This document shows, in pieces, positions 8,233-18,151 of a stretch of 64,000 nucleotides of DNA. A program made the translations under genes and the position numbers. Position 1 is the stretch's first letter, and each line of letters opens with the position of its first letter. This stretch comes from Arenimonas maotaiensis (GTDB lineage Bacteria; Pseudomonadota; Gammaproteobacteria; Xanthomonadales; Xanthomonadaceae), in contig NZ_BMFO01000002.1 in the NCBI RefSeq assembly GCF_014638745.1, forward strand, positions 186,001 to 250,000. The letters are read 5' to 3'. Under the pieces are notes generated by a model. That model saw nothing but the letters and a program-made list of their open reading frames with translations. It was not told the DNA's origin and did not search any database.

Positions 8233-8241
8233 TGTGGATAA
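8233..8241 (-). promoter_or_regulatory. Perfect DnaA-box match
   Basis: TGTGGATAA, the complement of the consensus TTATCCACA, lies in the 363-nt gap upstream of mraZ. A single box may occur by chance, but it is in an AT-rich non-coding stretch ahead of the division cluster. The rest of the gap (8089-8378) shows no gene; it becomes markedly AT-rich from about 8260 toward the mraZ promoter. Confidence 0.35.
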
Positions 8242-8378
8242 CTCCGTGGAAAAATCGCTGACAACGAGCGCGAAAATTAAAAATCAACGTAAACAAAGCG
8301 TATGAATCGCTTCTTAAAGTATTTTCTCAAGTTGATGCAAGCCATTGATTCCCCAAATGAAAACCATTGGAAAAGTGC

Positions 8379-8407
8379 TTGACTTTGACATTTCGGAAGT
8401 CTACTGT
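8379..8407 (+). promoter_or_regulatory. mraZ (dcw cluster) promoter
   Basis: TTGACT (8379-8384) and TACTGT (8402-8407) are separated by 17 nt, a good sigma-70 promoter, placing the start of transcription near 8414. It is the counterpart of the Pmra promoter that drives the E. coli dcw operon. The -10 hexamer overlaps the first repeat of the MraZ operator, so MraZ binding would block RNA polymerase. Confidence 0.75.
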
Positions 8408-8449
8408 GGGCAATCAGGGGGAATTCTGGTTTTTTGTGGGAAAAGGTGG
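8407..8449 (+). promoter_or_regulatory. MraZ operator, five repeats at 10-bp period
   Basis: TGGG/TGGG-like units start at 8407 (TGGGC), 8417 (GGGGG), 8427 (TGGTT), 8437 (TGGGA) and 8447 (TGG), exactly 10 bp apart. MraZ is known to bind TGGGN repeats with 5-bp spacers upstream of its own gene; three repeats suffice in E. coli. Here the first overlaps the -10 hexamer and the last overlaps the Shine-Dalgarno (AGGTGG) of mraZ. Repeats 1 and 4 are perfect TGGG, 2, 3 and 5 are degenerate. Confidence 0.8.
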
Positions 8450-8451
8450 AT

Positions 8452-8898
8452 ATGTTCCAGGGTGAAACCGCAATCAGCATTGACGACAAAGGGCGTTTGG
8501 CCATCCCCACGGCCTTCCGCGACCTGGTCGCGGGCGCGTGCAACAACCGCTTGGTGCTGACCTACAACCCCTACGAGCCGGGTTGCCTCTGGCTGTACCC
8601 TGAATCCGAATGGCAGAAAGTGCGTGACCAGGTCATCGCCCTGCCCAGCGCCAAGAAGGTCTATCGCAGTCTGCAGCTGAAGCTGGTCGGCGCCGCCACC
8701 TTCCTGGAGCCCGACAGCAGCGCCCGCATCTTGCTGCCGTCCAGCCACCGGCACGCCGCCGGCCTGGAAAAGCGCGCCGTGCTGGTCGGCATGGGCGTCA
8801 AGCTCGAGCTGTGGAGCGAACAGGCGCATCTGGCGCAGATCCGCCAGAGCATCGTCGAGGACGATGTCACCGACGCCATGCTGGACCTGAGGTTGTAA
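8452..8898 (+). CDS. mraZ: Transcriptional regulator MraZ
   Basis: A 148-residue DNA-binding protein that represses its own operon in E. coli. It has the two AbrB/SpoVT-like halves of the family, each with a DxxxR motif: [14 protein letters not shown] near residue 12 and [14 protein letters not shown] near residue 87. The ring-forming oligomer binds the tandem repeats lying directly upstream. ATG at 8452 is chosen because [14 protein letters not shown] is the standard family N-terminus and AGGTGG precedes it at the right distance; the same frame is open six codons further upstream. First gene of the dcw cluster, 3 nt before rsmH. Confidence 0.97.
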   Translation: MFQGETAISIDDKGRLAIPTAFRDLVAGACNNRLVLTYNPYEPGCLWLYPESEWQKVRDQVIALPSAKKVYRSLQLKLVGAATFLEPDSSARILLPSSHRHAAGLEKRAVLVGMGVKLELWSEQAHLAQIRQSIVEDDVTDAMLDLRL

Positions 8899-8901
8899 GC
8901 C

Positions 8902-9852
8902 ATGGCGAACGGGACCTCTGTGACGCAGCAGACTCCCCGCCACCTTCCCGTGATGTGGAAAGAGGTTATGGACGGCCTGCGAGTCAAATCCGACGGATGC
9001 TATCTCGACGGCACCTTCGGGCGCGGCGGGCATGCGCGCGGCATCCTCGACCGGCTCGGCCCGGACGGCCGCCTGCTGCTGATGGACAAGGATCCGGACG
9101 CCATCGCGCACGCCGAGGCGCACTTCACCGCCGACGCGCGGGTCAGCCTGCACCACGGCTCGTTCGCCGACATGGCGCACTGGCCGGCGGCGGGCGGCGG
9201 GCTGGACGGCGTGTTGCTCGACCTGGGCGTGTCTTCGCCGCAGCTGGACGTGGCCGAGCGCGGCTTCAGCTTCCGCCAGGACGGCCCGCTCGACATGCGC
9301 ATGGACACCAGCCGCGGCCAAAGCGCCGCCGAGTGGCTGGCGCAGGCCTCCGAAAAGGACATCGCCGACGTGCTGTGGCTGTACGGCGAGGAAAAGCTCA
9401 GCCGCCGCATCGCGCGCGTGCTGGTCGCCAAGCGCGCCGACACGCCGTTCACCCGCACCGCGCAGTTGGCCGAGTGCATCGCCGGCGTGGTCGGCCGCGG
9501 CGACGGCAAGATCCATCCGGCCACCCGCAGCTTCCAGGCCATCCGCATCTACATCAACCGCGAGTTGGCCGACCTCGAAGCCGGCCTGCAGGCCGCGCAC
9601 GACCTGCTCAAGCCCGGCGGCCGGCTGGCGGTGATCAGCTTCCATTCGCTGGAAGACCGCATCGTCAAGCAGTTCATCGCCAAATGCGCGAAGGCGCCGG
9701 CCGGCAACCGCCGCATGCCGGCGGCCGCGCCGTTCCGGCCGACCCTGCACGACGTCTCCGGCGCGCTCAAGGCCGGCGACGACGAGCTGGCCGAAAACCC
9801 GCGCGCGCGCAGCGCCGTGCTGCGCGTGGCCGAAAAGGCGGGTACGGCATGA
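8902..9852 (+). CDS. rsmH: 16S rRNA N4-cytosine C1402 methyltransferase
   Basis: RsmH (MraW) adds the N4 methyl group to C1402 of 16S rRNA; RsmI, encoded at 5.5 kb, adds the 2'-O-methyl on the same nucleotide, so both enzymes for this m4Cm are in the window. The 316-residue protein has the family start [13 protein letters not shown], the SAM-binding [16 protein letters not shown], the catalytic-region [26 protein letters not shown], and late [16 protein letters not shown]. The stop overlaps the ftsL start (ATGA). Confidence 0.97.
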   Translation: MANGTSVTQQTPRHLPVMWKEVMDGLRVKSDGCYLDGTFGRGGHARGILDRLGPDGRLLLMDKDPDAIAHAEAHFTADARVSLHHGSFADMAHWPAAGGGLDGVLLDLGVSSPQLDVAERGFSFRQDGPLDMRMDTSRGQSAAEWLAQASEKDIADVLWLYGEEKLSRRIARVLVAKRADTPFTRTAQLAECIAGVVGRGDGKIHPATRSFQAIRIYINRELADLEAGLQAAHDLLKPGGRLAVISFHSLEDRIVKQFIAKCAKAPAGNRRMPAAAPFRPTLHDVSGALKAGDDELAENPRARSAVLRVAEKAGTA

Positions 9853-10118
9853 GCCCGCGCCTGTTCGCCCTGGCCGCGTTGATCCTGGCCTGCATCGCCA
9901 GCGCCGTCGCCGTGGTGTATTCGCGCCATTCGCACCGCCAGGCCTACATCGAGCTGAGCCGCCTGCAGAAGCAGCGCGACGAATTCAACGTCGAGTTCCG
10001 CCGTCTGCAGACCGAGCAGGCCACCGTGTCGGAAAGCGCGCGCATCGTCGGCATCGCCACCGACAAGCTCGGCATGCGTTTCCCGGCCGAGAACGAGATC
10101 ACGGTGGTGCAGCCATGA
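9849..10118 (+). CDS. ftsL: Cell division protein FtsL
   Basis: An 89-residue bitopic membrane protein of the divisome; with FtsB and FtsQ it forms the FtsQLB complex that activates FtsWI. It has a short cytosolic N-terminus, one membrane helix (about residues 4-25, [20 protein letters not shown]) and a periplasmic coiled coil ([20 protein letters not shown], then [11 protein letters not shown]) ending in a DKLGMRFP motif. ATG at 9849 overlaps the rsmH stop. The same frame is open for hundreds of codons upstream inside rsmH, which is an antisense-free high-GC artefact, not coding. Confidence 0.93.
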   Translation: MSPRLFALAALILACIASAVAVVYSRHSHRQAYIELSRLQKQRDEFNVEFRRLQTEQATVSESARIVGIATDKLGMRFPAENEITVVQP

Positions 10119-11866
10119 GACCGATGCCGCGCGCCGGCCAGCCGCGGGCCCGTCTGGGCCTGATCGTCGGCATCCTGCTGTTCTGCGGCACGGTGGTGGT
10201 GGCGCGCGCCGCCTACATGCAGCTGATTGCCGACGACCGCCTGCAGGCCGCCGGCGACGAGCGCTTCCTGCGCGAGGTCACCATCGCCACCACCCGTGGC
10301 ATGATCACCGACCGCAACGGCGAGCCGTTGGCGGTGTCCAGTCCGGTCGAATCGCTGTGGGTCAATCCCAAGGAACTGCTGGTCGACGCCAAGCGCGTGC
10401 CCGAGCTGGCGCGCGCGGTCGGTCTGCCGGTGGACGAATTGACCCTGAAGCTGGCGCAGCGCAAGGACAAGCAGTTCATGTACCTGCGCCGGCACATGAA
10501 TCCGGACGCGGCCAAGGCCGTGCTCGATCTCGACATTCCCGGCGTGTACAGCAGCCGCGAATTCCGCCGCTTCTATCCGCACCGCGAGGTGATGGCGCAG
10601 GTGATCGGCTTCACCAACCTCGACGAGCACGGCATCGAGGGCATGGAGAAGGCTTTCGACGACTGGCTGACCGGCACGCCCGGCAAGCAGAAGATCATCC
10701 GCGACCGCCGCGGCCGCGTGGTCGAGAACGTCGACCTGATCCGTCCGGCCGAGAACGGCAAGGACCTGGTGCTGTCGATCGACCGCCGCATCCAGTACCT
10801 GGCCTACAGCGAGCTGAAGAAGACCGTGCTGCAGCATCAGGCGCGCTCCGGCACCGCGGTGGTGCTGGACGTGAAGACCGGCGAAGTGCTGGCGATGGTC
10901 AACTATCCGTCATACAACCCGAATTCGCGCGAGAACATCCCGCCTTCGCGCCGGCGCAACGCCGCCGTCACCGACGTGCTGGAGCCGGGTTCGACCATGA
11001 AGCCGTTCACCGTGGCCGCCGCGCTCGAGAACGGCATCGACCCCGACATCGTGATCCCGACCGGCCCGGGCAAGTACCGCATCGCCAACCGCTACATCTC
11101 CGACGTGCACGACTACGGCCCGGTGACCCTGCGCCGGCTGCTGGTGAAGTCGTCCAATATCGGCTCGGCCAAACTGGCCGCGACCATGAGCAACCAGCAC
11201 ATGTACGGCGTGTTCAGCCGCTTCGGCTTCGGCGAGAAGACCGAGTCCGGCTTCCCCGGCGAATCCTCGGCCGTGCTGTCGGCGCCGAACCGCTGGGGTC
11301 CGGTCGAGAAGGCCACCATCTCCTATGGCTACGGCCTGTCGGTGACGCCGCTGCAGATCGCGCAGGCCTACGCCACGCTGGCCAACGGCGGCGTGCGCGT
11401 CAGCCCGACCTTCATCAAGGGCGCCAAGACCCGGCGCGTGCGGGCGGTCGACGCGCACATCGCCAACGACGTGCTGCGTATGCTGGAGGGCGTGATCGAA
11501 CCCGGCGGCACCGCCACCCAAGCCGCGATCAAGGGCTACCGCGTGGCCGGCAAGACCGGCACCTCGCGCCGGGCCGTGGCCGGCGGCTACGAGCGACGCT
11601 ACATCTCGCTGTTCGCCGGCGTGGTGCCGATCGAGAATCCGCGTTTCGCGATGGCGGTGGTGGTGCATGAGCCCTCGGCCGGCGGTTACTACGGCGGCGT
11701 GATCTCGGCGCCGGTGTTCCACCACGTGATGGACGGTGCGCTGCGCCTGATGGACGTGCCGCCGGACAACATCGCGCAATGGTATGCCGATGCCGCGCCG
11801 GCTAAACCGGCCGCGCCTGTGGCGGCCGAAGAGGATGTGCCGCCGGTGCCGGAGGTGACGCCGTGA
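10115..11866 (+). CDS. ftsI: Septal peptidoglycan transpeptidase FtsI (PBP3)
   Basis: The class B penicillin-binding protein that cross-links septal peptidoglycan together with the FtsW polymerase. The 583-residue protein has a short basic cytosolic tail, one membrane helix (about 14-32), a PBP dimerisation domain, and a transpeptidase domain with all three catalytic motifs: STMK (293-296, nucleophile Ser293), SSN (346-348) and KTGT (480-483). The C-terminus ends with a Pro/Ala-rich tail. The start ATG overlaps ftsL by four bases and the stop overlaps the GTG of murE. Length and motifs are normal for PBP3. Confidence 0.97.
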   Translation: MRPMPRAGQPRARLGLIVGILLFCGTVVVARAAYMQLIADDRLQAAGDERFLREVTIATTRGMITDRNGEPLAVSSPVESLWVNPKELLVDAKRVPELARAVGLPVDELTLKLAQRKDKQFMYLRRHMNPDAAKAVLDLDIPGVYSSREFRRFYPHREVMAQVIGFTNLDEHGIEGMEKAFDDWLTGTPGKQKIIRDRRGRVVENVDLIRPAENGKDLVLSIDRRIQYLAYSELKKTVLQHQARSGTAVVLDVKTGEVLAMVNYPSYNPNSRENIPPSRRRNAAVTDVLEPGSTMKPFTVAAALENGIDPDIVIPTGPGKYRIANRYISDVHDYGPVTLRRLLVKSSNIGSAKLAATMSNQHMYGVFSRFGFGEKTESGFPGESSAVLSAPNRWGPVEKATISYGYGLSVTPLQIAQAYATLANGGVRVSPTFIKGAKTRRVRAVDAHIANDVLRMLEGVIEPGGTATQAAIKGYRVAGKTGTSRRAVAGGYERRYISLFAGVVPIENPRFAMAVVVHEPSAGGYYGGVISAPVFHHVMDGALRLMDVPPDNIAQWYADAAPAKPAAPVAAEEDVPPVPEVTP

Positions 11867-13341
11867 GCCGGAGTATGCGCCTGAGCGCGCTGGCCGACGG
11901 CCTGTTCGCCGTGCCGGCCGACGCCGACCGCGACATCCGCGGCCTGTGCGCCGATTCGCGCGCCGTCGCCGACGGCGATGCGTTCCTGGCCGTGCCCGGC
12001 CTGAGCGCACACGGCCTGAGCTATCTGAATGCCGAACAAGCGGCCAAGGCCGCCGTGGTGTTGTTCGAACCGCCGGCGCCGGCCGGCGCCGCGCCGCCGC
12101 CGAACGCGCTGCCGGTGCCGGAACTCAAGCGCCTGCAGGCCGCGCTCGCCGACCGTTTCTACGGCGCGCCGTCGAAAGCGATGACCGTGGTCGGCGTGAC
12201 CGGCACCAACGGCAAGACCTCCACCGTGCAACTGATCGCGCAGGCCTTCACGCTGCTCGGCCGCGTCGCCGGCACCATCGGTACGCTCGGCACCGGCCTG
12301 TACGGACGCCTGCAGGCCGGCGAGCGCACCACGCCGGACGTCATCGCGGTGCACCGCGCGCTCGGCGCCATGCGCGACGACGGCGCCACGCTGGTGGCGA
12401 TGGAAGTGTCCTCGCACGCGCTCGACCAAGGCCGCGTGGCCGAGGTCGTATTCGACACCGCGGTGTTCAGCAATTTGACCCAGGATCATCTGGATTACCA
12501 CGGCACCATGGCGGCCTATTTCGAGGCCAAGGCCACGCTGTTCGCCTGGCCCGGCCTGCGCCACGCGGTGATCAACATCGACGACGCCTACGGCCGTGAA
12601 TTGGCCGGCCGCCTGCCATCCGGCTTGGCCGTGATCCGCACCTCTTCCGCCGGCGCTGCCGTCGCCGACCTGCGCGCCGACGACGTGCGTCTGGGATTGG
12701 ACGGCATGCGTTTCCGTCTATGCGAAGCCGGCGCCGAAGTCGAGGTCGCTTCGCCCTTGCTCGGCCGCTTCAATGTCGACAACCTGTTGGCGGTGGCCGG
12801 CGTGCTGCGCGCCCAGGGCCTGCCCTTGGCCGACGTCGCCGCGCTGCTGGGCCGGCTGGATCCGGTCGGCGGCCGCATGAGCCGCTTGGGCGGCAGCGAC
12901 GGCAAGCCGCTGGTGGTGGTCGATTACGCGCACACGCCGGACGCCCTGGAACAGGCGCTGAAGACCCTGCGCGGCCACAGCCAAGCGCGGCTGATCTGCG
13001 TGTTCGGCTGCGGCGGCGACCGCGACCGCAGCAAACGGCCGCTGATGGCGGCCAGCGTCGAACAATGGGCCGATGCGGTCTGGGTCACCGACGACAATCC
13101 GCGCAGCGAGTCGGGCGACGCCATCGTGGCCGAGATCCGCGCCGGATTCCGCGCGCCGGAGCGAGTGTGCGTGCAGCGCGACCGCCGCCGCGCCATCGCC
13201 GAGGCCATCGCCGAAGCCGATGCCGGCGACATCGTGCTGATCGCCGGCAAGGGCCACGAGACCTATCAGGAAGTAAACGGCGTGAAGACCCCGTTCGACG
13301 ACCGTGCCGTGGCCGGCGAATGCCTGCAGGTGGCGGCATGA
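11863..13341 (+). CDS. murE: UDP-MurNAc-tripeptide synthetase MurE
   Basis: MurE adds the third residue to UDP-MurNAc-L-Ala-D-Glu. The 492-residue ligase has the Mur architecture: N-terminal UDP-binding domain (LCADSRAVADGDAF), central ATPase with GVTGTNGKTSTVQL, SSHALDQGR and NLTQDHLDYHG, and C-terminal domain with VVVDYAHTPDAL and DDNPRSE. The DNPR motif is the signature of enzymes that accept meso-diaminopimelate, so the cell wall is of the usual Gram-negative mDAP type. Translation starts at a GTG overlapping the ftsI stop (GTGA), and the stop overlaps murF. Confidence 0.96.
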   Translation: MSRSMRLSALADGLFAVPADADRDIRGLCADSRAVADGDAFLAVPGLSAHGLSYLNAEQAAKAAVVLFEPPAPAGAAPPPNALPVPELKRLQAALADRFYGAPSKAMTVVGVTGTNGKTSTVQLIAQAFTLLGRVAGTIGTLGTGLYGRLQAGERTTPDVIAVHRALGAMRDDGATLVAMEVSSHALDQGRVAEVVFDTAVFSNLTQDHLDYHGTMAAYFEAKATLFAWPGLRHAVINIDDAYGRELAGRLPSGLAVIRTSSAGAAVADLRADDVRLGLDGMRFRLCEAGAEVEVASPLLGRFNVDNLLAVAGVLRAQGLPLADVAALLGRLDPVGGRMSRLGGSDGKPLVVVDYAHTPDALEQALKTLRGHSQARLICVFGCGGDRDRSKRPLMAASVEQWADAVWVTDDNPRSESGDAIVAEIRAGFRAPERVCVQRDRRRAIAEAIAEADAGDIVLIAGKGHETYQEVNGVKTPFDDRAVAGECLQVAA

Positions 13342-14723
13342 GGACGCTGATGCTGTCGCAGATCGCGCAGTGGTGCGAAGGCCGCCTGGTCGGCGACGAC
13401 GTCCCCGTCGCGCGCGTCAGCACCGACAGCCGCGAAGACCTGGCCGGCGCGCTGTTCGTGGCGCTGCGCGGCGAACGCTTCGACGCGCACGAGTTCGCCG
13501 ATCAGGCCGCCGACAACGGCGCCGCCGCGCTGCTGCTACACAAGCCGGTGCCGACCGCGCTGCCGCACGTCCTGTGCGCCGACACCGAACAGGCGCTGGC
13601 CGACATCGCCGCCGGCATCGCCCGCGGCCGCCCGGCGGTGACGCTGGCGCTGACCGGCAGCAACGGCAAGACCTCGGTCAAGACCCTGCTGCACGCCATC
13701 CTGCGCGAAGCCGGCCGCGCCTACGTCAATCCCGGCAACCGCAACAACGAGATCGGCCTGCCGCTGGCGGTCATCGACGCGCCGGAAGACGCCGAGTTCG
13801 CCATCTACGAAATGGGCGCCGGTAAGCCGGGCGACATCGCCTACCTGTGCAGCGTGGTGACCCCGAACGTGGCGCTGGTCAACAACATCGCGCCGGCCCA
13901 CATCGAACGCATGGGCTCGCTGCTCGGCATCGCCGAGACCAAGGGCGCCATCTACGAGGCGCTGCCGGACGACGGCATGGCGGTGGTCAACGTCGACGAC
14001 GCCTTCGCGCCGTATTTCCTGGAGCGCATCGGCCGCCGCGGCGTGCTGCGCTTCGGGCTGGACAACAACGCCGACGTCGGTGCCCGCGCGTTGGCGCTGG
14101 ACGCCGACGGTTCGCGCTTCGAGCTGGTCAGTCCGGCCGGCCGCGCCGACATCCGCCTGCCGTTCCCCGGCCGGCACAACGTGCTGAACGCGTTGGCCGC
14201 CACGGCCATGGCGCTGGCCGCCGGCGCACCGTTCGAGGCCGTGGTCAAAGGCCTGCAGGCCGCGCGTCCGGTCGCCGGCCGGCAGGCCGTGCGCACGCTC
14301 GGCAACGGCGCAGTGCTGGTCGACGACAGCTACAACGCCAATCCCGGTTCGGTCGCCGCCGCCATCGCCTCCCTGCGCGAAGCCTGCGCCTTGGACGGCC
14401 GCACCGCGGTCTTGGTGCTGGGCGACATGGCCGAACTCGGCCCCGGCGCCGAAGACCTGCACGCCCAGACCGGCGCGTTGGCCAAACAGGCCGGCATCGG
14501 CCGCCTGCTGACCTGCGGCCGGCTGAGCGCCGCCGCCGCCGCCGCCTTCGGTGACGGCGCCACCCACTTCACCGACCGCGAGGCGCTGACTGCCGCGCTC
14601 GGCGACGGATTGCGGGCCGACCAGCGCGTGCTGGTCAAGGGCTCGCGTTCCAGCCGGATGGATCTCGTGGTCGACGCCCTGACGCAGCGCTTCGGCGCCA
14701 AGGAGACCCCGCATGTTGCTTGA
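13338..14723 (+). CDS. murF: UDP-MurNAc-pentapeptide synthetase MurF
   Basis: MurF attaches D-Ala-D-Ala to the UDP-MurNAc-tripeptide, using the dipeptide made by Ddl further along the cluster. The 461-residue protein has ISTDSRED-type N-terminal residues ([17 protein letters not shown]), the ATP site [41 protein letters not shown], and the C-terminal [16 protein letters not shown] and VLGDMAELG motifs. ATG at 13338 overlaps the murE stop; the last 11 nt overlap mraY and contain its AAGGAG Shine-Dalgarno. Confidence 0.96.
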   Translation: MRTLMLSQIAQWCEGRLVGDDVPVARVSTDSREDLAGALFVALRGERFDAHEFADQAADNGAAALLLHKPVPTALPHVLCADTEQALADIAAGIARGRPAVTLALTGSNGKTSVKTLLHAILREAGRAYVNPGNRNNEIGLPLAVIDAPEDAEFAIYEMGAGKPGDIAYLCSVVTPNVALVNNIAPAHIERMGSLLGIAETKGAIYEALPDDGMAVVNVDDAFAPYFLERIGRRGVLRFGLDNNADVGARALALDADGSRFELVSPAGRADIRLPFPGRHNVLNALAATAMALAAGAPFEAVVKGLQAARPVAGRQAVRTLGNGAVLVDDSYNANPGSVAAAIASLREACALDGRTAVLVLGDMAELGPGAEDLHAQTGALAKQAGIGRLLTCGRLSAAAAAAFGDGATHFTDREALTAALGDGLRADQRVLVKGSRSSRMDLVVDALTQRFGAKETPHVA

Positions 14724-15795
14724 ACTGGCCCGTTGGCTGCAGGAATTCGCCCGTCTGTTCGCGCTGTTCGACTACATCACCATGCGCGCCATCCTCGGCG
14801 CCCTGACCGCGCTGGCGCTGTCGCTGTGGCTGGGCCCGTCGGTGATCGCCCGGCTGTCGCGGCTGAAAGGCGGCCAGCCGATCCGCACCGACGGCCCGCA
14901 GTCGCACTTCTCCAAGGCCGGCACGCCGACCATGGGCGGCGCGCTGATCCTGATGACCATCACCCTGTCGACCCTGCTGTGGGCCGACCTGCGCAACCGC
15001 TACGTCTGGATCGTGCTGGCGGTGCTGGTCGCCTACGGCCTGATCGGCTGGCTGGACGACTGGATCAAGATCGTGCGGCGCGACCCGAACGGCCTGAAGT
15101 CGCGCCATAAATACGCGTTGCAGTCGGTGTTCGGCGCCATCGCCGCGGTGGTGCTGTTCGTCACCGCCGACGCGCCGTCCAACACCACGCTGTACCTGCC
15201 GTTGCTGAAGAACGTGGCGGTGCCGCTGGGCGCGCTGTTCATGGTGGTGGCGTATTTCTGGATCGTCGGCTTCTCCAACGCGGTCAACCTGACCGACGGC
15301 TTGGACGGCCTGGCCATCATGCCGACCGTGCTGGTCGCCGGCGGCCTGGGCATCTTCGCCTATGCTTCCGGCAACGCGGTGTTCTCCAACTACCTGCAGA
15401 TCCCGTCGGTGCCGGGCGCCGGCGAGCTGGCCATCGTCTGCGCCGCCATCGCCGGCGCCGGGCTGGGCTTTTTGTGGTTCAACACCTTCCCGGCCATGGT
15501 GTTCATGGGCGACATCGGCGCGCTGGCGCTGGGCGCGGCGCTCGGCGCCATCGCGGTGATCGTACGCCAGGAGCTGATCCTGGTGATCATGGGCGGCATC
15601 TTCGTGATCGAAACGCTGTCGGTGATGATCCAGGTCGCCTCGTTCAAGCTGACCGGCAAGCGCGTGTTCCGCATGGCGCCGATCCACCATCATTTCGAAC
15701 TCAAGGGCTGGCCGGAACCGCGCGTGATCGTGCGCTTCTGGATCATCTCGGTCATCCTCGTGCTGGTCGCGCTGGCGACCCTGAAGGTGCGCTGA
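14713..15795 (+). CDS. mraY: Phospho-MurNAc-pentapeptide transferase MraY
   Basis: MraY transfers phospho-MurNAc-pentapeptide to undecaprenyl phosphate, giving lipid I at the inner face of the membrane. The 360-residue protein has ten predicted helices and the family motifs: [21 protein letters not shown] (catalytic Asp pair), [24 protein letters not shown] and the HHHFELKG loop. The fourth motif reads GDIGALALG, where E. coli has GDVGSLALG; the Ala variant is common in betaproteobacteria. It begins inside the murF end and its TGA overlaps the ftsW ATG. In most proteobacterial dcw clusters murD follows here; it does not in this one. Confidence 0.97.
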   Translation: MLLELARWLQEFARLFALFDYITMRAILGALTALALSLWLGPSVIARLSRLKGGQPIRTDGPQSHFSKAGTPTMGGALILMTITLSTLLWADLRNRYVWIVLAVLVAYGLIGWLDDWIKIVRRDPNGLKSRHKYALQSVFGAIAAVVLFVTADAPSNTTLYLPLLKNVAVPLGALFMVVAYFWIVGFSNAVNLTDGLDGLAIMPTVLVAGGLGIFAYASGNAVFSNYLQIPSVPGAGELAIVCAAIAGAGLGFLWFNTFPAMVFMGDIGALALGAALGAIAVIVRQELILVIMGGIFVIETLSVMIQVASFKLTGKRVFRMAPIHHHFELKGWPEPRVIVRFWIISVILVLVALATLKVR

Positions 15796-17075
15796 TGGCG
15801 GCTCCGCAGGCCACCAAATACCAGGAACTCGGCGGCCGCGTCGACGTGCCGATGCTGTGCGCGATCGGCGTGCTGTTGGCGCTGGGCGTGGTGATGGTGG
15901 CCTCCAGCTCGATGTCGTACGCGGTGATGACCGGGCAGGGCGCGTTCTATTACATCAACCGCCATCTGCTGTTCCTGGCCGTCGGCCTGGGCTTGGCCGC
16001 GGTCGCGCTGCGTACCGAGATCAAGCAGGTCGAGAAATACGGCTACGTGTTCCTGGGCCTGTGCTTTCTGGCGCTGGTCAGCGTCTGGATTCCCGGCCTG
16101 GGCCATTCGGTCAACGGCGCACGCCGCTGGGTGCGCGTCGGCCCGCTCGGCTTCCAGGCGGTGGAGGCGGTCAAGTTGATGTTCATCGTCTGGCTGTCGA
16201 GCTACCTGGTGCGCTACCGCGACCAGATCGGCAGCAGCCTGAAGACCCTGCTGAAACCGCTCGGCATCGCCTGCGCGCTGGTGTTCCTGCTGTTGTTGCA
16301 GCCGGACTTCGGCTCGTCCGCGCTGCTGCTGGCGATCACCCTGTGCATGGTCTGGCTGGGCGGTGCCAACCAGCGCCACATCGTCGGCCCGGCCATCGTG
16401 ATGGGCGTCGCCATGGGCTTCATCGCCTGGATGGAGCCGTATCGCGTCAAGCGCCTGACCTCCTTCCTCGATCCGTGGGCCGACCAGTTCGATTCCGGCT
16501 TCCAGCTGGTGCAGGCGTTCATCGCCATCGGCCGCGGCGGTCTGGACGGCGTCGGCCTGGGCGGCAGCATCCTGAAACTGGATTACCTGCCGGAAGCGCA
16601 CACCGACTTCATCTTCTCGGTGTACGCCGAGGAGTTCGGCTTCATCGGCGTCTGCCTGCTGGTGCTGCTGTTCGGCATCCTGACCTGGCGCGCGTTCCGC
16701 ACCGGCCTGGGCTGTCTGGAGCTGAACCGTCCGTTCGCCGCCTACTGCGCGTTCGGCTTGGGCTTGTGGATCAGCATCCAGGCCACGGTCTCGGTCGGCG
16801 TCAACCTCGGCCTGCTGCCGACCAAGGGCCTGACCCTGCCGCTGATCTCCTCCGGCGGCTCCAGCTTGATGATGACCTGCACGGCCATGGGCCTGTTGCT
16901 ACGCATCAGCTATGAGCTTGACCGCGCCCGCCGCCAACGCGGCGAGCGCACCGATGCGCCGCGGAGCGACGACGCCGGTGTTGCCGCGCGCGACGAAAGC
17001 CGCCCGAGCGCCGCGCAAGCGGCCGCCCGCATCGGCGGCCGACGCATCGAACCGAAAGCGGGGGCGCCGGCATGA
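15795..17075 (+). CDS. ftsW: Septal peptidoglycan glycosyltransferase FtsW
   Basis: FtsW is the SEDS-family polymerase that makes septal glycan strands from lipid II in complex with FtsI. The 426-residue protein has about ten membrane helices, the essential-loop residues in FLDPWADQFDSGFQLVQA, FIAIGRGGLDGVGLG, LPEAHTDFIFSVYAEEFG and the C-terminal TVSVGVNLGLLPTKGLTLPL followed by ISSGGSS. A long hydrophilic, Arg/Ala-rich tail of roughly 55 residues follows the last helix. The start ATG at 15795 overlaps the mraY stop by one base (TGATG), leaving no room for murD. Confidence 0.96.
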   Translation: MAAPQATKYQELGGRVDVPMLCAIGVLLALGVVMVASSSMSYAVMTGQGAFYYINRHLLFLAVGLGLAAVALRTEIKQVEKYGYVFLGLCFLALVSVWIPGLGHSVNGARRWVRVGPLGFQAVEAVKLMFIVWLSSYLVRYRDQIGSSLKTLLKPLGIACALVFLLLLQPDFGSSALLLAITLCMVWLGGANQRHIVGPAIVMGVAMGFIAWMEPYRVKRLTSFLDPWADQFDSGFQLVQAFIAIGRGGLDGVGLGGSILKLDYLPEAHTDFIFSVYAEEFGFIGVCLLVLLFGILTWRAFRTGLGCLELNRPFAAYCAFGLGLWISIQATVSVGVNLGLLPTKGLTLPLISSGGSSLMMTCTAMGLLLRISYELDRARRQRGERTDAPRSDDAGVAARDESRPSAAQAAARIGGRRIEPKAGAPA

Positions 17076-18151
17076 GCGACGCCCCGCGCGCACCCGTGGT
17101 GATCATGGCCGGCGGCACCGGCGGCCACATCTTCCCCGGTCTGGCCGTGGCCGAGGCCCTGCGCGCCCGTGGCGAAACGGTGCTGTGGCTCGGCACCGAC
17201 GGCGGCATGGAGACGCGCTTGGTGCCGGCGCGCGGTTTCGCGATCGAGACCCTGGCGGTCAAAGGCCTGCGCGGCAAAGGCATCGCAGGCCTGCTGAAAG
17301 CGCCGTTGACGGTAGGCAAGGCGGTGCTGAAAGCGCGGTCCCTGATGATGGCGCATCGCCCGGCGGCGGTGATCAGCTTCGGCGGCTATGCCGCCGGCCC
17401 GGGCGGTGTGGCGGCTTGGCTATTGGGCCATCCGTTGCTGGTGCATGAGCAGAATTGCGCACCGGGCCTGACCAACCGCCTGCTCGCGCGTCTGGCCGAC
17501 AAGGTGCTAACCGGTTTCCCGAACAGCTTCGGCAAGGTACCGAACACCATCGTCGGCAATCCGGTGCGGCCGGAAATCAGCGCCTTGCCGCCGCCGGCGC
17601 AGCGCCGCCACGACGGCGAGGCGCTGCGGGTGCTGGTGCTCGGCGGCAGCCAGGGTGCACGCGCCTTGAATGCGGTGCTGCCGGCGGTATTCGCCGGGAT
17701 TCCGCGCCGGCTCGACATCCGCCACCAGTGCGGCGAGAAACTGCTGGACGAAACACGGCAGGCGTATGCGGCCGTCGGCGTCGACGCCTCGCTCGAACCG
17801 TTCATCCAGGACATGGCCGCGGCCTATGGCTGGGCCGACGTGGTCATCGGCCGCGCCGGCGCCTTGACCGTGGCCGAGATCTGCGCGGCCGGCGTCGCCG
17901 CCTTGCTGGTGCCGCTGCCGACCGCGGTCGACGACCATCAGGCCAAGAACGCCGAATTCCTCAAACAACACGGCGGCGGTCTGTGGTTCCGTCAAGGTCC
18001 CGACCTGCCGCAGCGACTCAAGGACGCACTCACGATGTTGGCATCCGATTCCGATAAACGCCTGGCGATGGCCAACGCGGCGCGCGCCGCGGCGTTTCCG
18101 CACGCGGCCGAGGACGTGGCCGAGCTGGTCCTGCGCGAGGTGAGGGCATGA
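17072..18151 (+). CDS. murG: Lipid II synthase MurG (GT28)
   Basis: MurG adds GlcNAc from UDP-GlcNAc to lipid I, completing lipid II. The 359-residue GT-B enzyme shows the glycine-rich loops [18 protein letters not shown] and [15 protein letters not shown], the [16 protein letters not shown] segment, [12 protein letters not shown] at the start of the second domain and [20 protein letters not shown] with a following [11 protein letters not shown], which bind the nucleotide sugar. Overlaps ftsW and murC by four bases on each side. Confidence 0.97.
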   Translation: MSDAPRAPVVIMAGGTGGHIFPGLAVAEALRARGETVLWLGTDGGMETRLVPARGFAIETLAVKGLRGKGIAGLLKAPLTVGKAVLKARSLMMAHRPAAVISFGGYAAGPGGVAAWLLGHPLLVHEQNCAPGLTNRLLARLADKVLTGFPNSFGKVPNTIVGNPVRPEISALPPPAQRRHDGEALRVLVLGGSQGARALNAVLPAVFAGIPRRLDIRHQCGEKLLDETRQAYAAVGVDASLEPFIQDMAAAYGWADVVIGRAGALTVAEICAAGVAALLVPLPTAVDDHQAKNAEFLKQHGGGLWFRQGPDLPQRLKDALTMLASDSDKRLAMANAARAAAFPHAAEDVAELVLREVRA

